DNA of 64,000 nt from Eremothecium cymbalariae DBVPG#7215 (GCF_000235365.1 NC_016453.1:248001-312000); one strand, 5' to 3'. Counted from the stretch's first letter, positions 43,268-53,908 are shown. Numbers and translations: made by a program. Notes: generated by a model not told the origin, from the sequence alone.

Positions 43268-45020
43268 ATGGCTGCAAAGACTGGTCTGCCAGCTGAAGAC
43301 GCTTCAGTTGGATTACAAACGTTAGAAACCACTGAAAGCCCGAACCAACAGCATGCGGAAACTTCTAACTCACCTGAGGAACCAAAGAGAACGAACGACG
43401 TCTCCCAAGCATTGAACTTAAGTCCTAGACACACTAGTCTTAGGTCTAATTCTCCTGATGTTTCTTCGTTGAATGATGATCTTTTAAGTGTGATAAGCTC
43501 TCGACGGACACCATTCAGTACAACTACAGCCATTGGGGGTAGTGCATCCGTAGTTCGTCCCAGTCTTGAATATTTTTCGTTCAGGCCAAGTATGGATCCC
43601 TCAGTGATGATAGGTAACACACGAACCAATAATCGGTCGGCTATTTTTGACCTAGATGGGATCTCCCATAGTGGTAATTTGGACTTTTCACCCTTGGGTA
43701 ACAATTCAATATTTGAAATTGTGATGAATACCAGACGTAAAGGATGGTTGAAACAGCCCACAGTGAAAGATATACCTCCTGTATCACTTACAAAAAGTGA
43801 AATAGAGGATAACTGGAAGGATATATTGAATAGTTACACGGTGGGCATAAAGGATGAGTACCGTACATTCCAAACCACGAACACACTTTCAAGTATGAAT
43901 AGGTTGCGTCAGTTAGAAAACCTAGAGAGATATGACAAGTATGAATTATCAGAGGAAGACGAAGGGACTGCTAACGAGGACTTTTCGGTGTTTAAAGAAT
44001 TGGAGGATATTCCATCTATATATTTTAGCGAGGATTTTCAATTAGACAACCCTAGGGTCTTCAGAAAGGTCATCCAGGACATCGATTTGCACCTAAATTC
44101 ATTAACTACAGCATCACAAACAAGACGAGATAGTGCTAATGAAGAATTGAAAGATAGACTAACGTTTTATTTAGACACTATTGAAAATTTGTTGGTTATC
44201 AATATTTCAAAGTCCTCTCATAAATTCCTGAATACACTTGAAGACGTCGGCGCGATTAAACAAAAGGCTCAGGTTGCATTAGAGAAGTTGCGGGTTTTAC
44301 AGGAATCCCTAGAAACGGTTGACAGGGATAGAATACTGAAAAGGGTTTCAATATTAAAGAAAATATTGAAACGAAGAAACGTGGAGCGTTTACAACAGGG
44401 CCTGATACAAGTTCATGAAGTTATCAATAAAGTTGAGAAGTGCAAAAAATTGTACCATAATGGGGACTATGAAGAATGTTTGTCATCCATCAATTCAGTA
44501 GAGAATTTCATACGTGGAAAAACCTCTGATGACGAAGATACTAGAAATTATACAAAGAAGTGGCCTTATGAATTACTAGATCTAAAATCAGTTCCTGTGC
44601 TAGCAAACACACATGAGTACTTGTATAATATGCGCATAGAGATTGGTGGGCGCTATTCCTTGGCTTTGTGCGATTTACTTGTAGCAGATTTACAGTCATT
44701 CACAGCAAGCCAAACGCTGACAGATACACTATCTCGATTACAGTCGTATACTGACAGAGAAAAAAAGCATTTGCATATTGAACCCAAGCTGCGTGAACGT
44801 GTAGAGGACCTTATTAGGAAGTTGGTTGCCTGCGAAGAGTTGACTAGTGTCTTTAAGCTGTATGAGACAAAGCTAATAATAGTGCTAAAGGATATCATTA
44901 AGAAGCATTTGCCGAAAGAAACAATATTGGTTGAAGGAAATACTAATGAACCCAATACCAGCAGTGATTCTCTACGCTCTGAGGGGTTCAGTGGCAGAAA
45001 TACCCAAAATACCGGCAAGG

Positions 45021-45117
<97 letters not shown>

Positions 45118-46234
45118 CAAAAGCAAGCGCAACAACAGCAATGGTGATACTAATTCTGTCAGTAACACTGGATCTAAACTCTCACGTCTAATTCGTGAGC
45201 AGAGTCCCAAAGATTTCCAGGACATGTTAATCAATATTTTCGTCGAAGAAATTAACACATTCAGGCGATTATCAAGGCACCAAAAATTGCTATTGGAACT
45301 GGCCCTAAATGAGATTACTCCGGAACAAAATCAACATGAAATGATAATGCAATTGGATATCAGGCGTGCTATAAATGAAGGTATACGGATAGTCCAGTTA
45401 CGAATGGGTAAAATTATAGCGGTCAGGCGTGATCTTACGAGCCAGCTACGGTTCGACTTTTTCCTACACTTTTACAGCATATGTTCACTCTTTATTCAAG
45501 AGTGCGAATCCATAACCGGCGACTTTTTAACAAAATACCTCAGTGATGTTATATCCATGCAGGTGAAGAACTACATTATGACTGCCAGTTCTCTGAATAT
45601 TAGAACACTCCAGGACAGAATCGATAACGAAAAGTGGATTCCTTTTATCGTAGAGAGTAGAATACAAAGCGACGTTAACGATATCGCGTCCTGTGTCGAC
45701 ATTGACCCCCTCGACTGGACCTCTATCACAAACCTCTCTACCCTTGTCAGTAGCACCTCCCCAGCGCATTCAGGGCCCACCTCAACTTCCCCCTCACCTA
45801 CCGGTCACAAAAAATCTGTCGTATTAGGAGAAAAAACCTTTGTTGCAAGCGATGCCCTGATCCTAGCAATTAAAATGATTAAGTCCGCCCTCATACTCTC
45901 CATCAACTTGCCACCTTACTACCTATCCAACTTCGAAAACATTATCTACGATCTCTTCCGCCTTTTTAACTCCCGCGCCATCTCATCCGCTACCACTAGT
46001 GTGGACAAAAAGAAGACCACCGGCAAATCTGGCAAGAATCTCAGCATAATGGGCGAATCCCTAGACTGTCTTGCTGAATTTATCACTGTTATCCAAGGCT
46101 TCTACCAACGCATGGATGCCCGCCATAAGGATTTCCAGTGTCTACCTACACATAACTATACCCAGCTGCTCCGGCAGTTTCAGGAATCTTCTGATATGCT
46201 CTATCAAGCACATGCTCCTCCTCCCCCAATGTAA
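43268..46234 (+). CDS. VPS54: Vps54, GARP tethering complex subunit
   Basis: The product is 988 residues (S. cerevisiae 889). Vps54 is the largest GARP subunit, which tethers endosome-derived vesicles to the trans-Golgi. The N-terminal third is Ser/Thr-rich and disordered. The coiled-coil tether region follows at about 250-450 (VFRKVIQDIDLHLNSL, VGAIKQKAQVALEKLRVLQE, ECLSSINSVENFIRG). An Asn tract (586-617) comes next. The C-terminal VPS54 domain follows (DFLTKYLSDVISMQ, SLDCLAEFITVIQGFYQRMD). Unlike many Vps54 proteins it carries this 32-Asn insertion, which accounts for much of the extra length. It matches YDR027C in position. Confidence 0.95.
45023..45118 (+). repeat. AAC/AAT repeat coding 32 asparagines in VPS54
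   Basis: Nineteen AAC codons (45023-45079) are followed by eleven AAT codons (45080-45112) and two AAC codons. The clean switch of codon in mid-array suggests two successive expansions. Confidence 0.97.
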
Positions 46235-46633
46235 ATATACGACCTCTTTTTACTGCAAGATAAACCGTTCTATATGCCTACGATTTTTTGTATCATCACC
46301 ACCATCGTCCTATCATCTTCACCATCCTCTCGCTGCGCACGCAGATGTAATTACATAATCCACATGATATGGGCGGCTACACGCCTATTTTGAGACGGCT
46401 GTTGGTCATGTGACTTTGTGGCATTTTGGACGAGACCGACTACCGTCTAAAATGACCATCACCACTCCAGCATTACCCGGATGACCCAACGGAAAATTTC
46501 AAAACTTCAGGAGGAGGGTGACTCCAACGCTTTCAAACCAGTTCTTTGTTTATGGTAATCACTTACCCTGACGAGGTTAAATCATCCACGTTACGTTAAA
46601 GAAGGAATTAAGCAGACAGGTTTAAGCGCTGAC
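46235..46633. other. VPS54-REB1 intergenic region
   Basis: These 399 bp contain one full Reb1 site (46473-46479) and a weaker TTACCCT near 46563, both upstream of REB1 itself. Nothing else is seen. Confidence 0.6.
46473..46479 (+). promoter_or_regulatory. Reb1-type site in the REB1 promoter
   Basis: TTACCCG, with a following G, lies 155 bp upstream of the REB1 ATG. Autoregulation through Reb1 sites has been described for S. cerevisiae REB1. Here it is inferred from the motif. Confidence 0.6.
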
Positions 46634-48496
46634 ATGTCTCAACAACAGGAGCATCATAGTACACACGATAATGAACACGAGTTCGTTGAAGAGGCGGTTT
46701 TCAAGTATGTTTCTGGTCCTATAACAGGTGTGGCAGAATCAGACAGCTCTACAGTTGCTGTTCAAAGTGCCAGTCGGGGGACATCTACAGCAGGTACGAC
46801 CACTGCATCTTCAGCAGTGGGTGGGGCTAATCACGAGGAGATGCGTGGTGGGGTTCATAGGCTTGGTGATGATGGGAAGGTGAAGGTGAAGGAGATGGAT
46901 TGGTATTTGGAACACAACGAGGATGAGGAGTTGCACAGTGGGTCGGTTGATGTGGCAGGGGGATCTAGAGGTGGTTCTGAAAGTGGTGGGAAGGACGCTA
47001 ATGCGGCGGCAGCTGCGGTGGCGGCGGCCGCAGTAGCAGCTGCGTTGGGTCAAAGGGGTGGCAAGAGACGTGGTTCTAATGAGGAGTCTGTGAGGAGGAT
47101 TAAGAAACAGAAGCCTAAATCCAAGAAAATCAAGTCTCAGCTTGCAGCTGTAGATCCGGAGCTTGCTTCTTTGGATAATACTGATAATGATCAGTTAGTG
47201 CGCAAGGCTATTATGGATGTTGATAATATATCGCAGCACCCTGATATTCAGCAGTATCTAAACACGGAGGATGAAGCGAATGAAAAGGAGAAGAATAAGG
47301 ATGTGGACCTTAACCTACCTGCAGCATATGAGGATAATGAGCCGAAAATTGCCTTGAAAAAGGCCGAAGTGTTACCAAAGATATTAGATCCAGACTCCCC
47401 AGACCGTGATATTAGTAATCTCATTAGAGAGGCTGTCAAGAAGGCTGCCCATATTATTAATCCCCAGACGCAGTCTACTGGTAAATCCTTTGACGAAACA
47501 GAAGAGGAAGCCTTAGAACAGTTTGTCCAAGACTACCAAGTTATTAAGGGTATGACTAGAAGACAAATATGTGAGAGGATTTGGAGCAACGAAAGGAGGA
47601 AAGACGACTTTTGGACCAACATTTGTAGAGTCTTACCTTACAGGACCAGGTCCTCGATATACAAGCATGTTCGTCGTAAGTACCACATCTTTGACCAACG
47701 TGGGAAGTGGACTCCGGAAGAGGACGCAGAGTTGGCCCGCTGGTGCATGGAAAAAGAAGGGCAATGGTCCAATATTGGCAAAGTATTGGGAAGAATGCCT
47801 GAGGACTGCAGGGATCGTTGGAGAAACTACATAAAATGTGGTGCCAGTAGAGCTTCTAACAAGTGGTCTCCGGAGGAAGAAGAGAAGTTGAAGACTGTAA
47901 TCACTGAGATTTTAGAGTCTGCGCCAAAAGTTATTGAGGACCTTGATGGGGATAAGGATGATGGCTATGAAACTGCTGATGAAAATCGCGACACAGCAGA
48001 TCCAGGGATTTCGTCGGCAGAAAATGTTATAGCTCATAACATTAAACTAGCTAATGGAGATGTTGGTAGCGAGAGTGACAAGAATAGCAAGAGTAACACA
48101 TCATTGACGAACAAATCCAGTTCCCCAAGAGATGTGATCAACTGGACCATTGTTAGTGAGCGTATGGGCGGTAGAAGATCCCGTATACAATGTCGCTACA
48201 AGTGGAACAAGCTACTGAAGAAGGAAGCTATGAATAAGATCAAAACTATAAGTGATGAAGACAAAACATGGTTGTTGGTTAAGTTGAAAGATCTGGGCTT
48301 TACGGAAGACTCGCAAGTGGATTGGGAGGAACTATCCGCATTGATGCCTGGTAGGAGATGGACAGGCACCGAGTTGAAGCTATGCTACGAGAAGTTGAGA
48401 ACTAGCGTCCGTCAGTATAAAAAGAAACCCATAAGCGAGATCTGCAGAGAGTTGGTGGACTATAACGACGGACCGACTATTTTGTCGAAAAACTGA
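46634..48496 (+). CDS. REB1: Reb1-like Myb DNA-binding general regulatory factor
   Basis: The product is 620 residues, close in length to K. lactis Reb1 and S. cerevisiae Nsi1, shorter than S. cerevisiae Reb1 (810). Reb1 binds TTACCCG, keeps promoters nucleosome-free and stops Pol I and Pol II. The N-terminus is acidic and Ser/Gly-rich with an Ala run (about 122-136). The DNA-binding part begins near 295. One Myb repeat reads RGKWTPEEDAELARWC...WSNIGKVLGRMPEDCRDRW (about 355-402). A second starts at NKWSPEEEEKL (about 412), with an acidic insertion of about 75 residues before NWTIVSERMGGRRSRIQCRY. YBR049C (REB1) and YDR026C (NSI1) are duplicates; this is the single precursor. Confidence 0.92.
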   Translation: MSQQQEHHSTHDNEHEFVEEAVFKYVSGPITGVAESDSSTVAVQSASRGTSTAGTTTASSAVGGANHEEMRGGVHRLGDDGKVKVKEMDWYLEHNEDEELHSGSVDVAGGSRGGSESGGKDANAAAAAVAAAAVAAALGQRGGKRRGSNEESVRRIKKQKPKSKKIKSQLAAVDPELASLDNTDNDQLVRKAIMDVDNISQHPDIQQYLNTEDEANEKEKNKDVDLNLPAAYEDNEPKIALKKAEVLPKILDPDSPDRDISNLIREAVKKAAHIINPQTQSTGKSFDETEEEALEQFVQDYQVIKGMTRRQICERIWSNERRKDDFWTNICRVLPYRTRSSIYKHVRRKYHIFDQRGKWTPEEDAELARWCMEKEGQWSNIGKVLGRMPEDCRDRWRNYIKCGASRASNKWSPEEEEKLKTVITEILESAPKVIEDLDGDKDDGYETADENRDTADPGISSAENVIAHNIKLANGDVGSESDKNSKSNTSLTNKSSSPRDVINWTIVSERMGGRRSRIQCRYKWNKLLKKEAMNKIKTISDEDKTWLLVKLKDLGFTEDSQVDWEELSALMPGRRWTGTELKLCYEKLRTSVRQYKKKPISEICRELVDYNDGPTILSKN

Positions 48497-48767
48497 GATT
48501 TTTTATTTATTGTCTTAAGAGTTCAAGGTTGTGTACTATTAGTGTCAGCAAATATAATGATTATGGATATCTTTTTTATCAAGTCTTCGATAACGGCCAA
48601 TCAGCTTTTATCCAGCTGTTCGTAAAATAAACCTTATATCAGGGTAGCTACGTAATTTGCGTTGAACGTAACTAGATGTTATTTTAACACTTTAAACACA
48701 TTATACAAAAAAGATATAATATTCAATTATAACGGGTTTTACTAGATGATAGCATCCACCGCCCATC

Positions 48768-49590
48768 TTAGAATTTGGTGAATTGTTTGTTGGCCTTACC
48801 AGCAGCGGAGGCAACCTTCAAAACGTTGAATCTAACAGTCTTGGAAATTGGTCTACATTGACCGACAGTAACAATGTCACCTAGCTTAACACGGAAAGCT
48901 GGAGAAACATGAACTGGAACGTTCTTGTGTCTCTTCTCGTATCTGTTGTACTTTGGAACGTAGTGCAAGTAGTCTCTTCTGATGATGATGGTACGGTGCA
49001 TCTTGGTGGAAACAACAGTACCAGTTAAGATCTTACCACGGATGGAAACCAAACCAGTGAATGGACACTTTTTGTCAATGTAAGAACCTTCAATAGCAGT
49101 CTTTGGGGTTTTGAAGCCCAAACCCACGTTCTTGTACCATCTCTTGGTTCTTCTGTTGGCCTTAGCCTTTGGGTTGGTGAAGATGTGTGGTTGCTGTAAA
49201 CATACTTGTTAGTAAAAATGCACTCACACAAATAAACACCGCATGCAAAGCTGAATTACCACGACAATGCTCACGATATTCTTTCACATCTCTCATGATT
49301 AAAATCACTTGGTCCCACCGCTCTATTATCCACATGTATCAAACCAAACTCAGACAACCGCAGTACCACTGCTAACCTATCTATCGTATAAGAGCCCTGA
49401 GCCTTCCGGTAGAAGCCTCTTATATCTTAATAATAACCCACCTTTTTCAAATCTCGAAAGCATCGGCTTAATGAAGAAATCGTTGATGTAATAATAAGCC
49501 ATCAAATTGCACACAGCGTTAAATAGCACACTCTTAATATCATACCTTTTGGAAAGCTCTTTCAGCTTGAACAGTCAATTCAGTGGACAT
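48768..49590 (-). CDS. RPS11: 40S ribosomal protein S11 (uS17), two exons
   Basis: Exon 1 (49546-49590) codes [15 protein letters not shown]. Exon 2 (48768-49193) continues with [19 protein letters not shown] and runs to [11 protein letters not shown]. Together they give 156 residues, the exact length of S. cerevisiae Rps11, with near-identical sequence. uS17 binds 18S rRNA in the small-subunit body. The intron sits at the same codon as in S. cerevisiae. A Rap1-type site lies about 120 bp upstream. A nested inverted repeat lies just beyond it. RPS11A/B (YDR025W/YBR048W) are duplicates in S. cerevisiae; here there is one gene. Confidence 0.98.
49194..49545 (-). other. RPS11 intron
   Basis: The 352-nt intron starts with GTATGA (donor, one base off GTATGT), has TACTAAC at 49208-49214 on the minus strand and ends TTTACAG at 49194. 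The branch-to-acceptor distance is short. I saw no snoRNA boxes inside. Confidence 0.95.
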
Positions 49591-49707
49591 CTCGTGCTTA
49601 TAGTTACTAAAGCTTTGAACTATCAAATGATACGCAAGCTACTGTTAAACCCTGTCTAATAATAAGATTCCATACGTTGAAAATTTGTGTGAACAGTATG
49701 GATCACG

Positions 49708-49720
49708 ATGGTATGGGTGG
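49708..49720 (-). promoter_or_regulatory. Rap1-type site in the RPS11 promoter
   Basis: On the plus strand ATGGTATGGGTGG fits the Rap1 core (GTRYGGGTG). It lies about 120-130 bp upstream of the RPS11 ATG, where Rap1 typically acts at ribosomal protein genes. Confidence 0.6.
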
Positions 49721-49748
49721 ACTGGGTAGAGAGCGCTGTGTAGAAGGA

Positions 49749-49849
49749 GCCAGCGAGCTAGCTGGAGGGAGCCGAGCCTAGCTCGAGCTGCGCCGCAACA
49801 GAATGATTAGACAGGCGAGCTAGGCTCTGAGCGCAGCTAGCTCGCTGGC
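49749..49849. repeat. Nested inverted repeat
   Basis: The outer arms (49749-49763 and 49835-49849) are exact 15-bp complements. Inside them a second pair (49774-49785 and 49816-49827) is an exact 12-bp match. The sequence is built from GAGCTAGCTCG-like units. Folded, it gives one long stem with an internal loop and about 30 bases at the tip. Confidence 0.85.
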
Positions 49850-50117
49850 CCAGAAGGATGCTCCCGGCCCGCACACACGCGCATCGGATGCGGGTAGAAC
49901 TGCCAAATACGGATGAATGTCGAAAATTGTTAGAAAGAAAAGTCCCTGAAAATTACAATATGTACGGGTGTAAAATAAAGCAGTCACGGATTGGAAAAGG
50001 TTACTTATACCTAAAAAAGAAAAAACAAGTTCTGTATACATTTATCAAACTGCGGAAGTTTAGAATTTTTATAGTGGCATGATCACTAAATAGGTGTAAT
50101 ATTAAGTAGTTCCCATA

Positions 50118-50585
50118 TTAGTTAGGCGGGCATTTCTTCTGCAAATCGTCAAATACCTTTTTACTTTGCAGTAGCATGTCAAATATGAATGTATGACCGC
50201 CGTTTAGACGTAAAGTAGTCTTAACTCCTCTTGAGAAATCCAGAAACCTGTCGACAACAAGCTTATTAGCTAGTGATATGGTGGTGCCTGCGTAGTATTT
50301 TGGAATCACGTGCAACTCTATATATTTGTCTAGTTCGAAAACCAGATCATTTGGGGAGTCATTAAAATCGGAATATGATTTCTTATGATGGGGTATTAGG
50401 AATTCGTTACGGAATTGATCAAGTTCAGTGTAGAATCGCTCGATATAATTGGAGTCTTCAGGGAGTTGCTTGTATTCGCTTTGTTTGACTCCAAACGCAG
50501 GGGGCATGATGGGTCTATCAAGCAGCGATTTAGAAGATATTCTAGCGGTAAAGAATAAAGACCTCCTGAAGGTAAGTGGAAGCAT
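50118..50585 (-). CDS. FMP23: Fmp23-like mitochondrial protein
   Basis: The product is 155 residues (S. cerevisiae Fmp23 175). Fmp23 is a mitochondrial protein with a suggested role in iron-copper homeostasis. The mechanism is unknown. The N-terminus (MLPLTFRRSLFFTARISSKS) is a typical presequence. The rest is soluble, with DSNYIERFYTELDQFRNEF and YAGTTISLANKLVVDRFLDF as the most structured parts. The assignment relies on position beside RPS11 (YBR048W/YBR047W) and length. Confidence 0.7.
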   Translation of the reverse strand: MLPLTFRRSLFFTARISSKSLLDRPIMPPAFGVKQSEYKQLPEDSNYIERFYTELDQFRNEFLIPHHKKSYSDFNDSPNDLVFELDKYIELHVIPKYYAGTTISLANKLVVDRFLDFSRGVKTTLRLNGGHTFIFDMLLQSKKVFDDLQKKCPPN

Positions 50586-52117
50586 GGCTTGATGGGTCGA
50601 GCTTTAAAGACAGTGCTAGTGTTTAGATATGGTTAATAGAGGATTTTTCAAGAGTTTATTTCGTTATTTTATTTACATTGGTATTCTCCTGACGTATGGT
50701 ATGATGAGGTGCATAAAGAGAACATCCCTAAAGGTATAAATTAAATGGAGGTGCAAGGAAGAGATGAGGCATGTTGAAGAATAGCTGAACAAATACAACG
50801 AAAAGGGGCGATGTTGCCACGTACAAGATCCTTGTCTGAGGGTTAGGAGGGAGTTTTAGAGTTGTTGGCTATGGGGAAGTCTATGCAGCCCCCCCAAAAA
50901 TAATTGTAAATATACATTAGATTTTCTATATGCCATATTTATATTTTCTTTATATATATATTATATATATATTATATATTTATATTATATAACTATAAAT
51001 ATTACTCTATATATAATAAATTATATTAGAATATATTCCCACCCAAAACTGTTGTCTTTGGGCTCTGGGGTTTATTAAAAAAAATTGCAAATCGGATAGG
51101 TCGACGTATATTCCGCGAGGGGCAATTAATTGCCTATACAGTCGCTCTGTGTGCTAGGCTGAGCGGACACTCGTATGGTGTATAAGCATCGTATATATAC
51201 TTCACTACTTGGAAAGCACATACTAAAGTTGCAGGAACTTTTTGGTCCAGTTCTTGAAGCGCAGAGGGGCAATGACCAGCGTTGCGCCAGCAACAAATTC
51301 CAAAATTGAACTTGTTAAATAACTTGCTGACCGCTTACCCAACTCCCTTCAGTAGTGATCTTGTAGCAAAAAAAAAGTCCAGAGTATACTCTGCTCAGTA
51401 AGAGCAATGTTGCAGCTGCACGTGGCTGAGAGACCTTTGTCTTGGTTTTGAATGGTATAAAGCGAAGGCACTCTGGCGGCACTCTGGCAGCACCATGGAT
51501 GCGGTAGCCGGAGCGCAGTCCCCTGTCTGTATCCATCTACCATACGTTATCCGCAAACAAGAAGCTCGTGTAATGTCTGAGGGCTAGTCACATGCTAACT
51601 AATATTTAAGTTGTCTAATTCTAATTCTAGTTCCCCAACATAAATATCACTGAGATTTATGAACTCAAAGCTTAGATCCAGATTACTGAACTGGCGGAAA
51701 GCAGAAAATCTATGGAATTTTTTATTCTCGAGATTGCATGGCAGATTACGTTATCATGCAACGTTCGCTCGAATCCCGTTCTTTTTCCAATTAGTCGATG
51801 CTGACGCGGGCGACTCCGTGCGACATCTGAGTGTCTGCGTCTGACACAAAATTTCGTACATCAATACTACCATCACAAAAACAGTTATTTAAACTTCAAT
51901 TTAGATGCCTGAACCCTTGGTATTTTAGAGGTTATTTATTCTATATATGTTTGCAAAAAAGATACCGCATCTATATTAGCATTGGAAAGCCTTTTTATAG
52001 CTTTTCAGAAACTGACATTAGGCTATATATCAAGAATAAATTCCGTTTGCTATCATAGAATTCAAGCTGATTATTTGGAGTTTAATTGCTAATTAGAGTT
52101 TTACTGCTTTCCGAAAG
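50586..52117. other. Large gene-free region, 1.53 kb
   Basis: This is the promoter side of both FMP23 and the GIP1-position gene. It holds a strongly AT-rich tract (50936-51035) and a perfect 14-bp palindrome GGCAATTAATTGCC (51121-51134). In S. cerevisiae ZTA1 (YBR046C) lies here; I see no trace of it. Frames of 60-75 codons at 51315-51543, 51659 and 51831 look like chance. A GCTCGAATCC match near 51767 is B-box-like without a tRNA fold. Confidence 0.5.
50936..51035. repeat. AT-rich tract with TATATA repeats
   Basis: About 100 bp are almost pure A/T, mostly alternating TA with TTATAT blocks. It could be an easily unwound element or part of a replication origin, or a simple microsatellite. 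No origin consensus was tested. Confidence 0.7.
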
Positions 52118-53908
52118 ATGAGTATTGTACTAAATAACAATCTCAGCATTAACACTCAACAGTTACCAGATGTATTATTCAACGATTTGGGTCTGTCTAC
52201 AGTAGAACTAATGTCCGATGAGCAAGCTCAACGAGTCTCTGCGGCGTTGACGTCTAATGAGAACAAAAGTTCTGCTGAAAATGGCTCCAGTTCTGAAGAA
52301 GCTGCATCTAAAGAATTGCAAAAGGCATCTCATAAAAAGAGACAGAAGGCTAAGAAACTTTTACGAAAATGGAAGCAATCTGTGAAACAGAAGTTGCATA
52401 TGACGGAATACAATCAAAACGGTAATTTTTCAAACAACCAAGGAACAGTAACCAGTATAGGTGAGCTCAAAGATGCTCTAAGCTGTTATTACAGGTTTAA
52501 ATCAGATGAATCAAAAATTGAGGAAATGTTTGAAACAATAATGTTTAGAAATAATACACAGAGCCCGCCAGTTACAAGAGATCAGGAGCTAAGGGAATTA
52601 GTTCCATTTGAAATTATAGGAGAGCAGAAGCTAAATGATTTAAGGAAAAAATTGGATGTATTTAGTAATTGTTTGTCAGCCCTAGATGACGATAAGCCTT
52701 GGAATCAAGCTAGCGGCTTCAATTCTCCAGTCATAGACTCCAAGGTGCCACGGTCGGAAATTGGCGGATCAGGTTCCCCCCCAGAATTAGTATCGGGAAT
52801 TTCTACATTAGACAGCGGAGCTGCATCTGAGTCGTTGGAGAAGAATTCATTCTGCCAGATACTAAGCGGTGAAGAATGTGGGATTAACGGTTCATCGGAA
52901 TCTATACAGGAAGGAGGTCACGGTTCAGGTAGTTCGAAGACTTCATCAATAGTTGAAAAACTAGCGTCCTTTGTAAGAACACCAAAAACTAGCGAGACAA
53001 GTCCTATGGACACTGTCAGATTGAGTTCCCCACTAGATAGTGGATTTGAAGTACAACGTTTAGTGATCCCCACCTTTAGAATGAATGCAGGAAAGAACAT
53101 GGATGTCTCACATATAGTTGAAAACCTAAAGAGCGGCACGATTACTGAGAGAGACTTGCTATATTTAGCTTCAATGTATACATCCCAGGAGGTTGGATTC
53201 ATGGACAAATCATTCTACGATGAGCAAGGAAATGAAGCCGACAACGAATCAGCAACTTCTGATGAATATGAAATAGAACACCAAACAATAGGAACTGATG
53301 ATAAAGAATGCTGCAAGCAGATTTCTGCTAATGAAAACAACGATTCTGTGAAATTCGATAGGTTTTCATATTTAGTAATATACAATGCCTCCAAGAAGTG
53401 TGATAGTTCTAGACTCAAAAAGCGCAGTATTGAAGACTGTGGTGAAAATAGCCATCCTCCAGCTCCTGCAGCAGATTCCGGATATGATGGCGATGACGAA
53501 GCTGTGCACAGCAATAATATTACTGAGTCGGAAGAATCTCTTCACAAGTCTATACTAAAGAGTAAGAGCAATGACAAGGAATTCCTAGAATCCCAAAGGG
53601 CCGTCAAATGCGATAAAGTTAGCGTTGATGAGTTTTTAGAGTTCTTTGAAAAGTATGAAAATGAAAGGCGTGAAGGTGAATATGTCTTAAGTTTCGCTCG
53701 TGACAAACAATTAAGCAATTATTACTCTAAGGAATACTTCCCAGAGATTGGTCGTTTAGATGTGCCAGTTAAAGCCAGTAATGAATTTGCACGTAGCAAA
53801 ATGGCTACTGAACATAACATTGGACGCGAGTTAATGGACGTTAAGAATGAAGTTGGCACATGTACATGTGCAGATTGTTCCAACGACACCATTGTTGAAG
53901 CCAATTAG
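52118..53908 (+). CDS. Gene at the GIP1 position, possible PP1 regulator
   Basis: The product is 596 residues, Ser/Glu/Asp-rich and mostly disordered. A strongly basic block lies at about 72-92 (KKRQKAKKLLRKWKQSVKQK), and a structured-looking C-terminus runs from about 500 (FLEFFEKYENERREGEYVLS, YYSKEYFPEIGRLDVPVKAS), ending in a CTCADC pair. A VKF sequence near residue 412 could be a PP1-docking core, but RVxF-like matches are common. In S. cerevisiae GIP1 (YBR045C, 639 residues, a Glc7 subunit for spore-wall formation) lies between ZTA1/FMP23 and its next neighbours, the place occupied here. I do not recognise it by sequence, so no symbol is given. Confidence 0.6.
   Translation: MSIVLNNNLSINTQQLPDVLFNDLGLSTVELMSDEQAQRVSAALTSNENKSSAENGSSSEEAASKELQKASHKKRQKAKKLLRKWKQSVKQKLHMTEYNQNGNFSNNQGTVTSIGELKDALSCYYRFKSDESKIEEMFETIMFRNNTQSPPVTRDQELRELVPFEIIGEQKLNDLRKKLDVFSNCLSALDDDKPWNQASGFNSPVIDSKVPRSEIGGSGSPPELVSGISTLDSGAASESLEKNSFCQILSGEECGINGSSESIQEGGHGSGSSKTSSIVEKLASFVRTPKTSETSPMDTVRLSSPLDSGFEVQRLVIPTFRMNAGKNMDVSHIVENLKSGTITERDLLYLASMYTSQEVGFMDKSFYDEQGNEADNESATSDEYEIEHQTIGTDDKECCKQISANENNDSVKFDRFSYLVIYNASKKCDSSRLKKRSIEDCGENSHPPAPAADSGYDGDDEAVHSNNITESEESLHKSILKSKSNDKEFLESQRAVKCDKVSVDEFLEFFEKYENERREGEYVLSFARDKQLSNYYSKEYFPEIGRLDVPVKASNEFARSKMATEHNIGRELMDVKNEVGTCTCADCSNDTIVEAN

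Larger units (their letters stand above)
49591..50117. other. Region upstream of RPS11, 3' of FMP23
   Basis: These 527 bp hold a Rap1-type site, a nested inverted repeat (49749-49849) and AT-rich sequence near the FMP23 end. A 74-codon frame at 49858 is not conserved-looking and is not called. Confidence 0.55.

Noticed and set aside
49194..49545. Possible snoRNA in the RPS11 intron
   Set aside because: No paired C/D or H/ACA boxes could be found at proper spacing.
49858..50082. 74-codon ORF between RPS11 and FMP23
   Set aside because: Lysine-rich, no conserved features, and overlaps the edge of the inverted repeat. Likely chance.
51121..51134. 14-bp palindrome GGCAATTAATTGCC
   Set aside because: A few palindromes of this length are expected by chance in 64 kb.
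51740..51790. tRNA B-box-like GCTCGAATCC
   Set aside because: No A box at the right distance and no acceptor or anticodon stems can be built.
52100..52125. Centromere element III-like sequence (CTGCTTTCCGAAAG)
   Set aside because: The core resembles CDEIII, but there is no AT-rich CDEII of suitable length upstream and no CDEI (RTCACRTG). It also overlaps the start codon of a gene.
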